64,000 bases of DNA. It comes from Sedimentitalea todarodis (lineage in GTDB: Bacteria > Pseudomonadota > Alphaproteobacteria > Rhodobacterales > Rhodobacteraceae). The translations under genes and the position numbers were made by a program. The notes under the pieces were generated by a model. It was not told the origin of the DNA, ran no database searches, and saw only the letters and a program-made list of their open reading frames with translations. Location: contig NZ_JASMWN010000003.1 in NCBI RefSeq assembly GCF_032595355.1, forward strand, positions 1-64,000, given 5' to 3'. Below, piece after piece: positions 43,185 to 52,620 of the stretch (its first letter is position 1; the number at the start of each line of letters is the position of its first letter).

Positions 43185-44804
43185 TCAAAGTATGAAATCG
43201 GCTTCGGTCAAATCTATCAGCCCGATCAGATCGATCTGGAAATCCGCGACACCGTCGCCATCCACATCGGCCAGCACCCGGGTTTCATCTGCGTCGTGGG
43301 AGTAGATCACGCTGCCGATACCTGTCTTGAAAGTGCCGGTGCCCTCGAACGCAAGTGGTGGTCCACCGAGAGGCGACAGATCAATTCTGTCAAAGCCCTG
43401 TTCAAAATCACGTATCAGGTCGGCGCCATCGCCAACGGTGCTATCGCTGAAGTCTTTGAACAGGAATTGATCATTGCCGTGATTGCCTGCCAACCGGTCT
43501 TTGCCTTTGCCACCAGCGATCAGGTCATTGCCCAAACCCCCTTTCAGGTCGTCATCGCCTGTGCGGCCAAACAACCGGTCATGCCCGGCGCTTCCCAGAA
43601 GTTTATCGTTGTCAGTGCCGCCGAAAAGCCGGTCATTGCCATGGCCGCCGACCAGCCTGTCCTCGCCGCGCCCGCCCTTCAGCGTGTCATTGCCCCTTTG
43701 GCCCCATGCACTGTCGTCACCGCGCGCGCCCTCAAGCAGGTCATCTGCAGACCGGCCTTCGAGCCTGTTGTTGGCATCGTTTCCGACGATCTTATCTGCT
43801 CCTGAACCACCGTTCGCATTCTCGATGAGCGAACGAGCATCACCTTCATATTGCAAAGCGTTGTAGATATTGCCCTTGGCGTACACACCGGTGCCCAACC
43901 GCGCCAATTGCGCCTCACCAAAGGACGAATGCCCGACGGGTGCGAGATCCACCGTTACTGCTACCTCATACGCGCTGAGGTCATAGGTGTCTTCGCCACC
44001 GCCATCCCAGATTGTCGCAAATATCCGGTTCCCCGCTGTTTCGAAGGCACTGATGCCGTCAACAAGCGTATCGCCCGTCTGGGGCAGCCAGGAATAGATC
44101 GTGTCACCGCTGTTGGTTTCGAAATTTGCGCCATAGAGATACTGCAGCGCCGCGATATCCAGCATCATGTAGCTTTGCGCGTATCCGGTGGGTTCGTTGG
44201 AATATTGACCGGGAACAGACCCCTCGTACGATCGATAGGTCATCACAGTATATTCCATTGCATCATAGGCCGCAGGCAAGGCGCCGAACGCGGTGCTTTG
44301 GTGCCCATGGGCGAGCCCCAGCGCGTGTCCGATTTCGTGGATCAACGTGTGATGGGCATAATTTCCGGGTTTGGGGCTCGTATAGTCAAACCGGTCAGTG
44401 TGGACCCAGATGTCACCCGAAGTGGCGAACGTGCCCGGGTAATATCCCCACGCCGTCCCGAAATCGAAGGGATCCGAGCTTGTCTGGGCCAGTCTGATGG
44501 TCGCATTCCGTGCCGGGCCGGCTGACACATCGAGTGCGGTGAAGCCTTCGACAGCAAAACCGCGGTGTGTTCCCGCTTCGCTATTCGCATCAATATTTCG
44601 GATCAGCGTCTCGCGCATCAGGGCCGACGCTTGTATCAGGCCCTGGTTTTCACCGCCACCATAGCCGGATCCATAGACACTCGCGTGTCGCGGAAGGCTG
44701 TAGGTGATCTCTCCATCGGACCAGTATCGGATGTGCAATATCGCGTCGATACGTTGGTCGCCCGACGCGCGAACCGATGCGATCAATTCGTTGACGCCGG
44801 TCAC
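43185..44804 (-). CDS. Secreted serralysin-type metalloprotease (M10) with RTX repeats
   Basis: The 539-residue protein has the zinc motif HEIGHALGLAH (156-166) and a Met-turn in VMTYRSY. Calcium-binding RTX nonapeptides follow (about residues 335-460, such as GGHGNDRLFGG and GGLGNDLIAGG). The peptidase M10 C-terminal region ends in TEADFIL, fitting a type I secretion signal. There is no Sec signal, as expected. Some RTX units are degenerate. No type I secretion genes or inhibitor gene are adjacent, so export must rely on a transporter elsewhere. The GTG start has AAAGGTG seven bases upstream. Confidence 0.93.
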   Translation of the reverse strand: MTGVNELIASVRASGDQRIDAILHIRYWSDGEITYSLPRHASVYGSGYGGGENQGLIQASALMRETLIRNIDANSEAGTHRGFAVEGFTALDVSAGPARNATIRLAQTSSDPFDFGTAWGYYPGTFATSGDIWVHTDRFDYTSPKPGNYAHHTLIHEIGHALGLAHGHQSTAFGALPAAYDAMEYTVMTYRSYEGSVPGQYSNEPTGYAQSYMMLDIAALQYLYGANFETNSGDTIYSWLPQTGDTLVDGISAFETAGNRIFATIWDGGGEDTYDLSAYEVAVTVDLAPVGHSSFGEAQLARLGTGVYAKGNIYNALQYEGDARSLIENANGGSGADKIVGNDANNRLEGRSADDLLEGARGDDSAWGQRGNDTLKGGRGEDRLVGGHGNDRLFGGTDNDKLLGSAGHDRLFGRTGDDDLKGGLGNDLIAGGKGKDRLAGNHGNDQFLFKDFSDSTVGDGADLIRDFEQGFDRIDLSPLGGPPLAFEGTGTFKTGIGSVIYSHDADETRVLADVDGDGVADFQIDLIGLIDLTEADFIL

Positions 44805-45139
44805 CGCGACGCACCTTTAATCGGAGTAGAGTGCAAAGACATGAAGCATACCGCCTGTTCCAAATACCAACCGTAGAAGCATCGGAGAAATACCCGACAC
44901 GCACAGCGACTCCGCCCGCACGGCTGGATCAACCGGCCGAGCGTCATCACGACAAGTGTGCCAGAATTCCAGGCAACGAAAAAGTAGGAGATGTCCTACC
45001 TCGGAAAAAGCGATTCCGCAGCCGTGAAAGGACCGGCAAATGTGTTTCGCGTTGCACCCAAATCATCAAACATTGCGTCAAGTCATAGATTTCAACGCGT
45101 CAGCTGATGCCAGATGGCCCAGGCTGAATGCGAAACGCT
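44805..45139. other. Intergenic region of 335 bases
   Basis: This stretch between the start of the protease gene and the end of hemB holds the protease promoter region, an intrinsic terminator for hemB and most of repeat copy C. No coding sequence was seen. Confidence 0.7.
44979..45000 (-). terminator. Intrinsic terminator downstream of hemB
   Basis: On the minus strand GTAGGA-CATC-TCCTAC is followed directly by TTTTTCG. The 6-bp stem, extendable by a G-U pair, and the T-run form a rho-independent terminator about 140 bases after the hemB stop. The transcript would therefore include repeat copy C. Confidence 0.65.
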
Positions 45140-45143
45140 CTAG
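45042..45143. repeat. Dispersed palindromic repeat, copy C
   Basis: This more diverged copy keeps the GTTTCGCGTT left end, TCATAGATTTCAACGCGT core and TGCGAAACGCTCTAG right end, with the same spacing from core to end as copies A and B. Its terminal CTAG provides the TAG stop codon of hemB on the minus strand, mirroring copy A. Confidence 0.75.
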
Positions 45144-46138
45144 GTGCTCAAGAGACGTGCGGCGTCGGGGGCGAAATAGGTCAGAACGCCGTTGCAACCC
45201 GCGCGTTTGAACGCCATCAGGCTCTCCATCATTACCCGCTCACCATCGATCCAGCCGTTTTCCTGGGCGGCCCTGATCATCGCATATTCGCCGCTGACCT
45301 GATAGGCGAAGGTGGGGGCACCAAACGAGTCCTTTATCCGACGGCAGATGTCCAGATAGGGCAGGCCGGGCTTGACCATTACCATGTCGGCACCTTCGTT
45401 CAGGTCTCGTTCGATCAGGCGCAGCGCCTCGTCCGAATTGGCCGGATCCATCTGATAGGTCTTCTTGTCACCGCTGAGCGCCGCCGAAGCCCCAACCGCA
45501 TCGCGGAACGGGCCGTAGAACGCACTTGCATACTTGGCAGCATAACTCAGGATCATCACGTTCTGATGCCCCGCATGTTCCAGCGCCGCACGGATCGCGC
45601 CGATGCGGCCGTCCATCATGTCGCTTGGTCCGATGATGTCGGCCCCGGCCTCGGCCTGCGCCAGCGCCATCTTGACAAGCGCCTCGACCGTTGGGTCGTT
45701 GACGATCTCGCCATCCACGACAAATCCGTCGTGGCCATTGATGTTGTAGGTGTCGAGCGCCACGTCAGTCATGATCGCGATCTCGGGCACCTCGGCCTTG
45801 ATCGCCCGGATGGCGCGGTTGGTGTGATTGTCAGGATCCCAGGCCCCGGCGCAGTCTTCGGTGCGCTCTTCAAGGCCCGTGTAGGGAAAGAGGCAGATCG
45901 CCGGAATGCCGAGGTCCGCCGCCTCGCGGGCGGCGACGACGACCTTGTCGACGCTACGACGCAAGACCCCGGGCATTGAGGGAACCGGTTCTTCGATCCC
46001 GTTTCCCGTGCGCACAAAGATCGGCCAGATGAGATCTTCGACCGACAGCGCAGTCTCCCGCACCAGCCCGCGCAGGGATGCGGACTGCCGCGTCCGGCGC
46101 AGGCGCGCCGCGGGAAAGGGGGCAACAGTGGGTTTCAT
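45140..46138 (-). CDS. hemB: Delta-aminolevulinic acid dehydratase (porphobilinogen synthase)
   Basis: HemB joins two aminolevulinate molecules in tetrapyrrole synthesis. The 332-residue protein has the Schiff-base lysines 202 (YAAKYAS) and 256 (MVKPGLPYLD). The site that holds zinc-binding cysteines in other HemB proteins reads DVALDTYNINGHDG, so this is the magnesium-dependent, non-zinc type common in alphaproteobacteria. The stop codon is provided by repeat copy C. Confidence 0.97.
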   Translation of the reverse strand: MKPTVAPFPAARLRRTRQSASLRGLVRETALSVEDLIWPIFVRTGNGIEEPVPSMPGVLRRSVDKVVVAAREAADLGIPAICLFPYTGLEERTEDCAGAWDPDNHTNRAIRAIKAEVPEIAIMTDVALDTYNINGHDGFVVDGEIVNDPTVEALVKMALAQAEAGADIIGPSDMMDGRIGAIRAALEHAGHQNVMILSYAAKYASAFYGPFRDAVGASAALSGDKKTYQMDPANSDEALRLIERDLNEGADMVMVKPGLPYLDICRRIKDSFGAPTFAYQVSGEYAMIRAAQENGWIDGERVMMESLMAFKRAGCNGVLTYFAPDAARLLST

Positions 46139-46250
46139 GGCGCACTCTCCTTGAACAATCCGTCATTGGGTGGCATGGAAAGCCGTCATCGGCAAGAGCA
46201 ACGCGGGTCCACCTGCAAATCGAGCCGGCAAGCGGAACCGAGGGCAGCGC

Positions 46251-46778
46251 GTGGATTGGTACTCGTCCATTTTCGAACTGATCGACATGCGGTCCTTCTC
46301 GAACCTCTGGTTCTGGATCGCGCTGGCCGTGTTCTGGTCTTCGGCCAGCCACTGGGTGATCGGCGTGCCATTTGACATGGTGCTGCGTGCACGTCGTGTC
46401 GGAGGGCAAGCCGAGCATGACCTGGAGACAATTACACGGGTGAATGTCAATCGGCTGCTTTACATCGCCCGGGTTTCCGGCATCTGGCTTCTGGGCTTTT
46501 CCTGTTTCATGTTGTCCGGGCTTGCAGTGCTGGGCTTCTGGTATCATGTCGAATTTGCGCAAGCCCTGCTGTTTCTGGTGTTTCCGATGTCCCTGGTGGG
46601 CGCGATGAGTCTTGCCACCGCCAGAAGGATCGAACAGGAAGCTGCCACTGGCGAGCTATTGCGCAAACGTCTCGCACGGCACCGCTTTTTCACGCAGGTG
46701 ATCGGAATGATCTCCATTTTTTTCACGGCGCTCTGGGGGATGTACCAAAATCTCACCATCGGCGTGTTGGGCAGCTAA
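46251..46778 (+). CDS. Small membrane protein (annotated elsewhere as SufBCD-complex component)
   Basis: This 175-residue protein has three or four membrane helices (WFWIALAVFWSSASHWVIG, ISGIWLLGFSCFML-like, LLFLVFPMSLVGAMSL and MISIFFTALWGMY). It starts MDWYSSIFELIDMRSFSN from GTG 46251 with AGGG six bases upstream. Close relatives in Rhodobacterales carry the label component of SufBCD complex, but nothing in the sequence or the neighbourhood (hemB, mfd) supports an iron-sulfur role. It is divergent from hemB. Confidence 0.72.
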   Translation: MDWYSSIFELIDMRSFSNLWFWIALAVFWSSASHWVIGVPFDMVLRARRVGGQAEHDLETITRVNVNRLLYIARVSGIWLLGFSCFMLSGLAVLGFWYHVEFAQALLFLVFPMSLVGAMSLATARRIEQEAATGELLRKRLARHRFFTQVIGMISIFFTALWGMYQNLTIGVLGS

Positions 46779-46805
46779 GACAAAAATCGAGCGGAGCGGA
46801 AAGAG

Positions 46806-49800
46806 ATGAAGCCATCGGGTCATATCACCGTCGGCGGAGCCCCCGAAGGCTTTGACGCGCGCCTCATTCTGGACGAGGTCGCGCGCGAGAACGCTCCGGT
46901 GATCCATATCGCCCGCGATGACAAACGTCTCGCGGCGCTGCGCGCGGCGCTGACATTCTTTGCGCCAGACATGCCGGTCATGACCTTTCCGGGCTGGGAT
47001 TGCCTGCCGTATGACAGGGTGTCACCCCATGCGGATATCTCGGCGGCACGGATGGCGACATTGGCGGCACTGGTGCACCAGATGCCCGACCGGTTCATCC
47101 TGCTGACCACGCTCAACAGCGCAACACAGCGGGTGCCGGCGCGGGGTATCCTGCGCGATGCAGCCTTTACCGCGCGTGTCGGAAACAGGATCGATGAGGC
47201 CGCCCTGCGTCAGTTTCTCGTGCGGATGGGCTTTAGCCAGAGTCCGACCGTGATGGAGCCGGGCGACTATGCCATTCGCGGGGGAATCATCGATATCTAT
47301 CCGCCGGGAGAGGGTGGGCCGGTGCGTCTGGACCTCTTTGGTGATGTTCTGGACGGGGCCCGCCGGTTTGATCCGGTGAGCCAGCGGACCACTGAAAAGC
47401 TGGACGTCATCGAACTTGCTCCGGTGTCCGAAGTCATACTGGACGAAGCGGCAATCACAAGGTTCCGCCAGAATTACCGGATCGAATTCGGGGCAGTCGG
47501 CACCGACGATCCGCTCTACGAAGCGGTCAGCGCAGGGCGCAAGCATCAGGGGATCGAACACTGGCTGCCGTTTTTTCATGACCGTCTGGAAACGCTGTTT
47601 GACTATCTGCCCGGTGTCAACGTCACGCAGGACGATCAGGTGACGCCCGCGCGGCTGTCCCGTTGGGACGGCATTCAGGATCAGTATGAAACCCGCAAAC
47701 TGGCCATGCAGGTGAAATCCCGGATCGACAGCGTCTACAAGCCGGCACCGCCGGAATTGCTCTATCTGACCGACGTTGCTTGGCAGGACGCCACCGCCGA
47801 TCGACACGTCCTGCAGTTTCATCCCTTGCCGCAAGCGACCGGGCCGGGTGTCATCGATGCGGGCGGGCGGATCGGACGCAATTTTGCACCGGAACGCCAG
47901 CAGGAACAGATCAGCCTCTTTGGCGCGCTGGCCGATCACATTCGCGCCAGGATGCAGACAGGACCGGTTGTCATCGCATCCTATTCCGAGGGCGCGCGCG
48001 AGCGGCTTTCCGGTTTGATCGAAGACGAAGGTCTGGCAGAGACCATCGCCATCCCCAACGCGTCCCGCATCGGCAAACGCGGGTTGCATCTGGCGGTCTG
48101 GGCGCTGGAGAACGGGTTTGAAACCGCTAACCTGACGGTGATCGCGGAACAGGACGTTCTGGGTGACAGGTTGATCCGAACGGCCCGCAAGCGCCGCAAG
48201 GCCGAGAATTTCCTGACCGAGACCCAATCGCTCAGCCCCGGCGATCTGGTGGTGCATGTGGATCACGGCATCGGACGTTATCAGGGCATGGAGGTGATCA
48301 CCGCCGCCGGCGCGGCGCATGAATGCCTGCTGCTGGATTATGCCGAGAACGCGCGGCTGTACCTGCCGGTCGAGAACATCGAACTGCTGTCGAAGTACGG
48401 ACACGAAGAGGGGCTGCTCGACCGTCTCGGCGGCGGTGCGTGGCAGGCGAAAAAGGCCAAACTCAAGGAACGCATCCGCGAGATGGCCGACCGGTTGATC
48501 CGGGTCGCCGCCGAACGCGCCTTGCGCAGGGCCCCGGTGCTTGAGTCCGAGCACCACGCTTGGGAGGCGTTTTCCGCCCGTTTTCCCTATCAGGAAACCG
48601 ACGATCAGCTGGCCGCCATCGCGGATGTGCTGGGCGATATGGTCAGCGGCAAGCCGATGGACAGGCTGATTTGCGGAGACGTCGGCTTTGGCAAGACCGA
48701 AGTGGCGATGCGCGCGGCCTTTGTGGCCGCCATGTCCGGTGTACAGGTGGCGGTGATTGCGCCGACCACCCTGCTGGCGCGACAACACTACAAGAGCTTT
48801 GCCGAACGGTTTCGCGGCTTTCCTTTCCAGGTGCGGCAATTGTCGCGTTTTGTCCCGGCAAAGGAAGCGCAACTCACGCGCGACGGATTGACGCGCGGGA
48901 CGGTGGACATTGTCATCGGAACCCATGCCCTGCTGGCCAAAGGCGTGCGGTTCAAGAACCTTGGCTTGCTCGTCATCGACGAAGAGCAGCACTTCGGCGT
49001 CACACACAAGGAACGTCTGAAGCAGTTGCGCAGCGATCTGCACGTGCTGACACTGACCGCCACTCCGATCCCGCGTACGTTGCAACTCTCGCTCTCAGGC
49101 GTGCGCGATCTGTCGATCATCGGCACGCCACCGGTGGACCGTCTTTCGATCCGGACCTATGTCAGCGAGTTTGACGCGGTCACAATCCGCGAGGCGCTGC
49201 TGCGCGAACATTATCGCGGCGGGCAATCGTTCTACGTCGTGCCGCGTATATCCGATCTGCCGGAAATCGAAGCCTTCCTGAAAGAGCAATTGCCCGAACT
49301 CACTGTTGTTGTCGCGCATGGACAGATGGCGGCAGGTGAGCTGGACGACCGGATGAATGCCTTTTACGATGGCAAATTCGATGTGCTGCTTGCGACCACC
49401 ATCGTGGAATCCGGTCTCGACATTCCGACCGCCAACACCATGATCATCCACCGCGCAGACATGTTCGGCCTGTCGCAGCTCTATCAGATCCGGGGCCGGG
49501 TCGGTCGCTCCAAGACCCGCGCCTATGCTTATCTGACGACGAAACCGCGCGCGCGCCTGACAGCCACCGCCGAAAAACGCCTGCGCGTGCTGGGCAGCCT
49601 CGACACGCTTGGGGCAGGGTTCACGCTGGCCAGTCAGGATCTCGACATACGTGGGGCAGGCAACCTGCTGGGCGAGGAACAATCCGGGCAGATGCGTGAC
49701 GTCGGCTATGAACTCTATCAATCGATGCTGGAAGAGGCGATTGCCAAGATCAAGGCCGGCGAACTTGAAGGTCTGAGCGAAGCAGACGATCAATGGGCAC

Positions 49801-50255
49801 CGCAAATCAACCTCGGTGTGCCAGTGCTGATCCCGGAAACCTACGTGCCGGATCTCGACGTGCGCCTCGGGCTTTATCGCCGTCTGTCGGCGCTGTCGAC
49901 CAAGGTCGAACTCGAAGGGTTTGCGGCGGAACTGATCGACCGGTTCGGCAAGCTTCCCAAAGAGGTGAACACCTTGCTTCTGGTGGTGCGGATCAAGGCG
50001 ATGTGCAAACGCGCCGGCATTTCCAAGCTTGATGGCGGCCCCAAAGGCGCGACGATCCAGTTCCACAATGACAAGTTTGCCAGCCCGGAAGGACTCGTCT
50101 CCTTTATCCAGGACCAGCGCGGCCTGGCAAAGGTTCGCGACAACAAGATTGTTGTGCGCCGCGACTGGAAGAAGGACAGCGACAAGATCAAGGGTGCCTT
50201 CGCCATCGCGCGCGATCTGGCAGAAAAGGTGATCCGTAAGAAGAAGGCGGGGTGA
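46806..50255 (+). CDS. mfd: Transcription-repair coupling factor Mfd
   Basis: Mfd removes RNA polymerase stalled at DNA lesions and recruits UvrA. The 1149-residue protein has a UvrB-like N-terminal part, a CarD-type polymerase-interacting domain (about residues 475-570, LSPGDLVVHVDHGIGRYQG) and a helicase with Walker A GDVGFGKTE (from residue 624) and the DEEQ box VIDEEQHFG. The TRG motif region and a C-terminal TRCF domain follow. Length is standard. A weak hairpin (ACCGG/CCGGT) follows the stop. Confidence 0.97.
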   Translation: MKPSGHITVGGAPEGFDARLILDEVARENAPVIHIARDDKRLAALRAALTFFAPDMPVMTFPGWDCLPYDRVSPHADISAARMATLAALVHQMPDRFILLTTLNSATQRVPARGILRDAAFTARVGNRIDEAALRQFLVRMGFSQSPTVMEPGDYAIRGGIIDIYPPGEGGPVRLDLFGDVLDGARRFDPVSQRTTEKLDVIELAPVSEVILDEAAITRFRQNYRIEFGAVGTDDPLYEAVSAGRKHQGIEHWLPFFHDRLETLFDYLPGVNVTQDDQVTPARLSRWDGIQDQYETRKLAMQVKSRIDSVYKPAPPELLYLTDVAWQDATADRHVLQFHPLPQATGPGVIDAGGRIGRNFAPERQQEQISLFGALADHIRARMQTGPVVIASYSEGARERLSGLIEDEGLAETIAIPNASRIGKRGLHLAVWALENGFETANLTVIAEQDVLGDRLIRTARKRRKAENFLTETQSLSPGDLVVHVDHGIGRYQGMEVITAAGAAHECLLLDYAENARLYLPVENIELLSKYGHEEGLLDRLGGGAWQAKKAKLKERIREMADRLIRVAAERALRRAPVLESEHHAWEAFSARFPYQETDDQLAAIADVLGDMVSGKPMDRLICGDVGFGKTEVAMRAAFVAAMSGVQVAVIAPTTLLARQHYKSFAERFRGFPFQVRQLSRFVPAKEAQLTRDGLTRGTVDIVIGTHALLAKGVRFKNLGLLVIDEEQHFGVTHKERLKQLRSDLHVLTLTATPIPRTLQLSLSGVRDLSIIGTPPVDRLSIRTYVSEFDAVTIREALLREHYRGGQSFYVVPRISDLPEIEAFLKEQLPELTVVVAHGQMAAGELDDRMNAFYDGKFDVLLATTIVESGLDIPTANTMIIHRADMFGLSQLYQIRGRVGRSKTRAYAYLTTKPRARLTATAEKRLRVLGSLDTLGAGFTLASQDLDIRGAGNLLGEEQSGQMRDVGYELYQSMLEEAIAKIKAGELEGLSEADDQWAPQINLGVPVLIPETYVPDLDVRLGLYRRLSALSTKVELEGFAAELIDRFGKLPKEVNTLLLVVRIKAMCKRAGISKLDGGPKGATIQFHNDKFASPEGLVSFIQDQRGLAKVRDNKIVVRRDWKKDSDKIKGAFAIARDLAEKVIRKKKAG

Positions 50256-50426
50256 CAACCGGCATCGGCCCGGTCGTTTCATGCGCGTCTGGTCTTCTTG
50301 GTCATTCATCGCGCAGCCCCTTGCCTCGGGACCGAACGATGTGGCACAGCGATGCAGCGCAAGACCGAACTGCGGCGTGTGCCAAGGTCAGAGGTCGCAA
50401 GCCCTTGAAAATAAGGTGTTAGAGTT

Positions 50427-51461
50427 ATGAAATTCCTGGACCTCGCAAAGGTCTATATCCGGTCCGGCGCCGGCGGAAACGGCTGTATCAGTTTCCGTCG
50501 CGAGAAATACATCGAATATGGTGGTCCTGACGGCGGCGACGGCGGCAATGGCGGAACGGTCTGGGCCGAGGCGGTTGACGGGCTGAATACGTTGATCGAC
50601 TTTCGCTATCAGCAGCATTTCTTTGCCAGGAACGGTCAACCCGGCATGGGGCGTCAGCGCACCGGCAAGGATGGCGACGAGATCGTGTTGCGTGTCCCGG
50701 TCGGGACCGAGATCCTGGACGAGGATCAGGAAACCGTCATCGCCGACATGACCGAAGTTGGCCAGCGCGTCCAGCTTGCGCGGGGTGGCAATGGTGGGTT
50801 TGGAAACCTGCATTTCAAATCCTCGACAAACCAGGCCCCGCGCCGGGCAAATCCCGGGCAGGAGGGTGTCGAGCGCACCCTGTGGCTGCGGCTGAAGCTG
50901 ATTGCGGATGTCGGATTGCTGGGGATGCCCAATGCCGGAAAATCCACGTTTCTGGCGGCGACCTCGAATGCCCGTCCCAAGATCGCGGACTATCCGTTTA
51001 CGACGCTGCATCCGAACCTTGGTGTCGTAGGTATTGATAATGTTGAGTTTGTCATCGCCGACATTCCCGGCCTGATTGCCGGTGCGCACGAAGGGCGCGG
51101 GATTGGCGACCGGTTCCTGGGCCATGTGGAACGCTGCGCCGTATTGCTGCATCTTGTGGATGGAACGTCCGAAACCGTCGTCGAGGACTACCAGACCATC
51201 ATTGGCGAGCTTGAGGCCTATGGCGGCGAACTGGCCGACAAGCCACGGATTACCGCGCTCAACAAGATCGACGCGCTGGACGAGGAGGAACGTGCAGCGG
51301 CACTGGCGGATCTGGAGCAGGCAAGCGGCGGTCCGGTCATGGTGATGTCAGGCGTTAGCCGCGAGGGAGTTCAGGACGTATTGCGCAGCCTGCGCTCGCA
51401 AATCGACGCCGATCGCCTGCGCCACAAGCCAGACACCGAGGAAGACACGTGGCGTCCCTGA
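50427..51461 (+). CDS. obgE: Obg family GTPase (ObgE/CgtA)
   Basis: This essential GTPase acts in 50S ribosome assembly and stress signalling. The 344-residue protein has the glycine-rich Obg fold (residues 1-158, with GGDGGNGGTVWA and RGGNGGFGNLHFKSSTNQAPR). The G domain has GMPNAGKST, the switch DIPGLIAGAHEGRGIG and NKID. The proB GTG start lies inside its 3' end (13-base overlap), a conserved obgE-proB-proA arrangement. Confidence 0.97.
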   Translation: MKFLDLAKVYIRSGAGGNGCISFRREKYIEYGGPDGGDGGNGGTVWAEAVDGLNTLIDFRYQQHFFARNGQPGMGRQRTGKDGDEIVLRVPVGTEILDEDQETVIADMTEVGQRVQLARGGNGGFGNLHFKSSTNQAPRRANPGQEGVERTLWLRLKLIADVGLLGMPNAGKSTFLAATSNARPKIADYPFTTLHPNLGVVGIDNVEFVIADIPGLIAGAHEGRGIGDRFLGHVERCAVLLHLVDGTSETVVEDYQTIIGELEAYGGELADKPRITALNKIDALDEEERAAALADLEQASGGPVMVMSGVSREGVQDVLRSLRSQIDADRLRHKPDTEEDTWRP

Positions 51462-52555
51462 CCAAAGCCCGGCGCGTCGTCGTCAAGATCGGATCGGCCC
51501 TGCTGGTCGATCGAAACACTGGCGCGCTGCGGGCAGACTGGCTGAAATCCCTGGCCGATGACGTGGCATGGCTGAAACGCGCTGCTGCCGACGTGATTTT
51601 GGTGTCATCGGGGTCTATTGCACTGGGGCGAGGCGTTCTGGGCCTGCCAGCCAGCGATCTGGCCCTGGAACAATCGCAGGCGGCGGCCGCGGTCGGCCAG
51701 ATACGCCTTGCCCGTGCGTATGAAGAGGCGCTGGCCCCGCATGGCATCACCACGGCGCAGGTTCTCGTGACGCTGGAAGACAGCGTGAACCGACGGCGGT
51801 ATCTGAACACCCGGGCAACGCTGGAAACGCTGCTCGGCTTGGGGGCCGTGCCGATTGTAAATGAGAACGACACCATCGCGACGGATGAGATTCGCTATGG
51901 CGACAACGACCGTCTTGCGGCGCAGGTCGCGGTGACCATCGGGGCGGATCATTTGATCTTGTTGTCCGATGTAGACGGGTTCTACTCGGCAAATCCGGCC
52001 ACGGATCCGGATGCGACCCGATATGACCTGATCGACACCATCACTCCCGCGATCGAGGCGATGGCAGGTGATGCGGGATCAGGGCTTTCAAAGGGTGGGA
52101 TGAAGACCAAGTTGATGGCCGCCAAGATGGCGACTGCTGGCGGGTGCGCCATGGTAATCACCGAAGGGTCGACCGCCAACCCGTTGCAATCGCTTGAAAA
52201 TGGTGCGAATGCCACTTGGTTCACGGCGCAGCTTGATCCGCAGGCCGCGCGCAAGCGCTGGATCGGTGCGATGAAGCCACGGGGGATGGTCACGGTGGAC
52301 GCCGGCGCGGCACGGGCGCTGAGCCGAGGCAAGAGCTTGCTGCCCGCCGGTGTCGTCAAGGTTGAGGGCGCGTTCGGTCGGGGTGATCCGGTCGAGATCT
52401 CCGATCCGGAGAACCACAAGATCGGGCAGGGGCTTACGCGCTATACCGCGTCCGAGTCACGGTCTATCATGGGATGCAAATCGTCGGATATCGAAGACCG
52501 GCTAGGCTATCCGGGCCGGGCCGCTTTGATCCATCGTGACGATATGGCATTCTAG
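51449..52555 (+). CDS. proB: Glutamate 5-kinase
   Basis: ProB phosphorylates glutamate, the first step of proline synthesis. The 368-residue protein has the amino acid kinase domain with RVVVKIGSALLV, SSGSIALGRGVL and ENDTIATDEIRYGDNDRLAA, then a C-terminal PUA domain (about residues 275-360). The start is GTG (MASLTKARR) overlapping obgE. proA follows after 65 bases. Confidence 0.96.
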   Translation: MASLTKARRVVVKIGSALLVDRNTGALRADWLKSLADDVAWLKRAAADVILVSSGSIALGRGVLGLPASDLALEQSQAAAAVGQIRLARAYEEALAPHGITTAQVLVTLEDSVNRRRYLNTRATLETLLGLGAVPIVNENDTIATDEIRYGDNDRLAAQVAVTIGADHLILLSDVDGFYSANPATDPDATRYDLIDTITPAIEAMAGDAGSGLSKGGMKTKLMAAKMATAGGCAMVITEGSTANPLQSLENGANATWFTAQLDPQAARKRWIGAMKPRGMVTVDAGAARALSRGKSLLPAGVVKVEGAFGRGDPVEISDPENHKIGQGLTRYTASESRSIMGCKSSDIEDRLGYPGRAALIHRDDMAF

Positions 52556-52620
52556 ACTTCTTGCCGAATCCGCCACGCAAGGTGGTATCCGGCAGTGACG
52601 CACAGACAGGGGCGCAGACA

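Noticed and set aside
43483..43866. Proline-serine-rich plus-strand frame in the protease gene
   Set aside because: It is the antisense of the RTX repeats, whose periodic codons create a repetitive shadow frame.
47022..49085. 687-codon open frame on the minus strand inside mfd
   Set aside because: It is antisense to a conserved part of Mfd and has the histidine/arginine-rich composition of a shadow frame.
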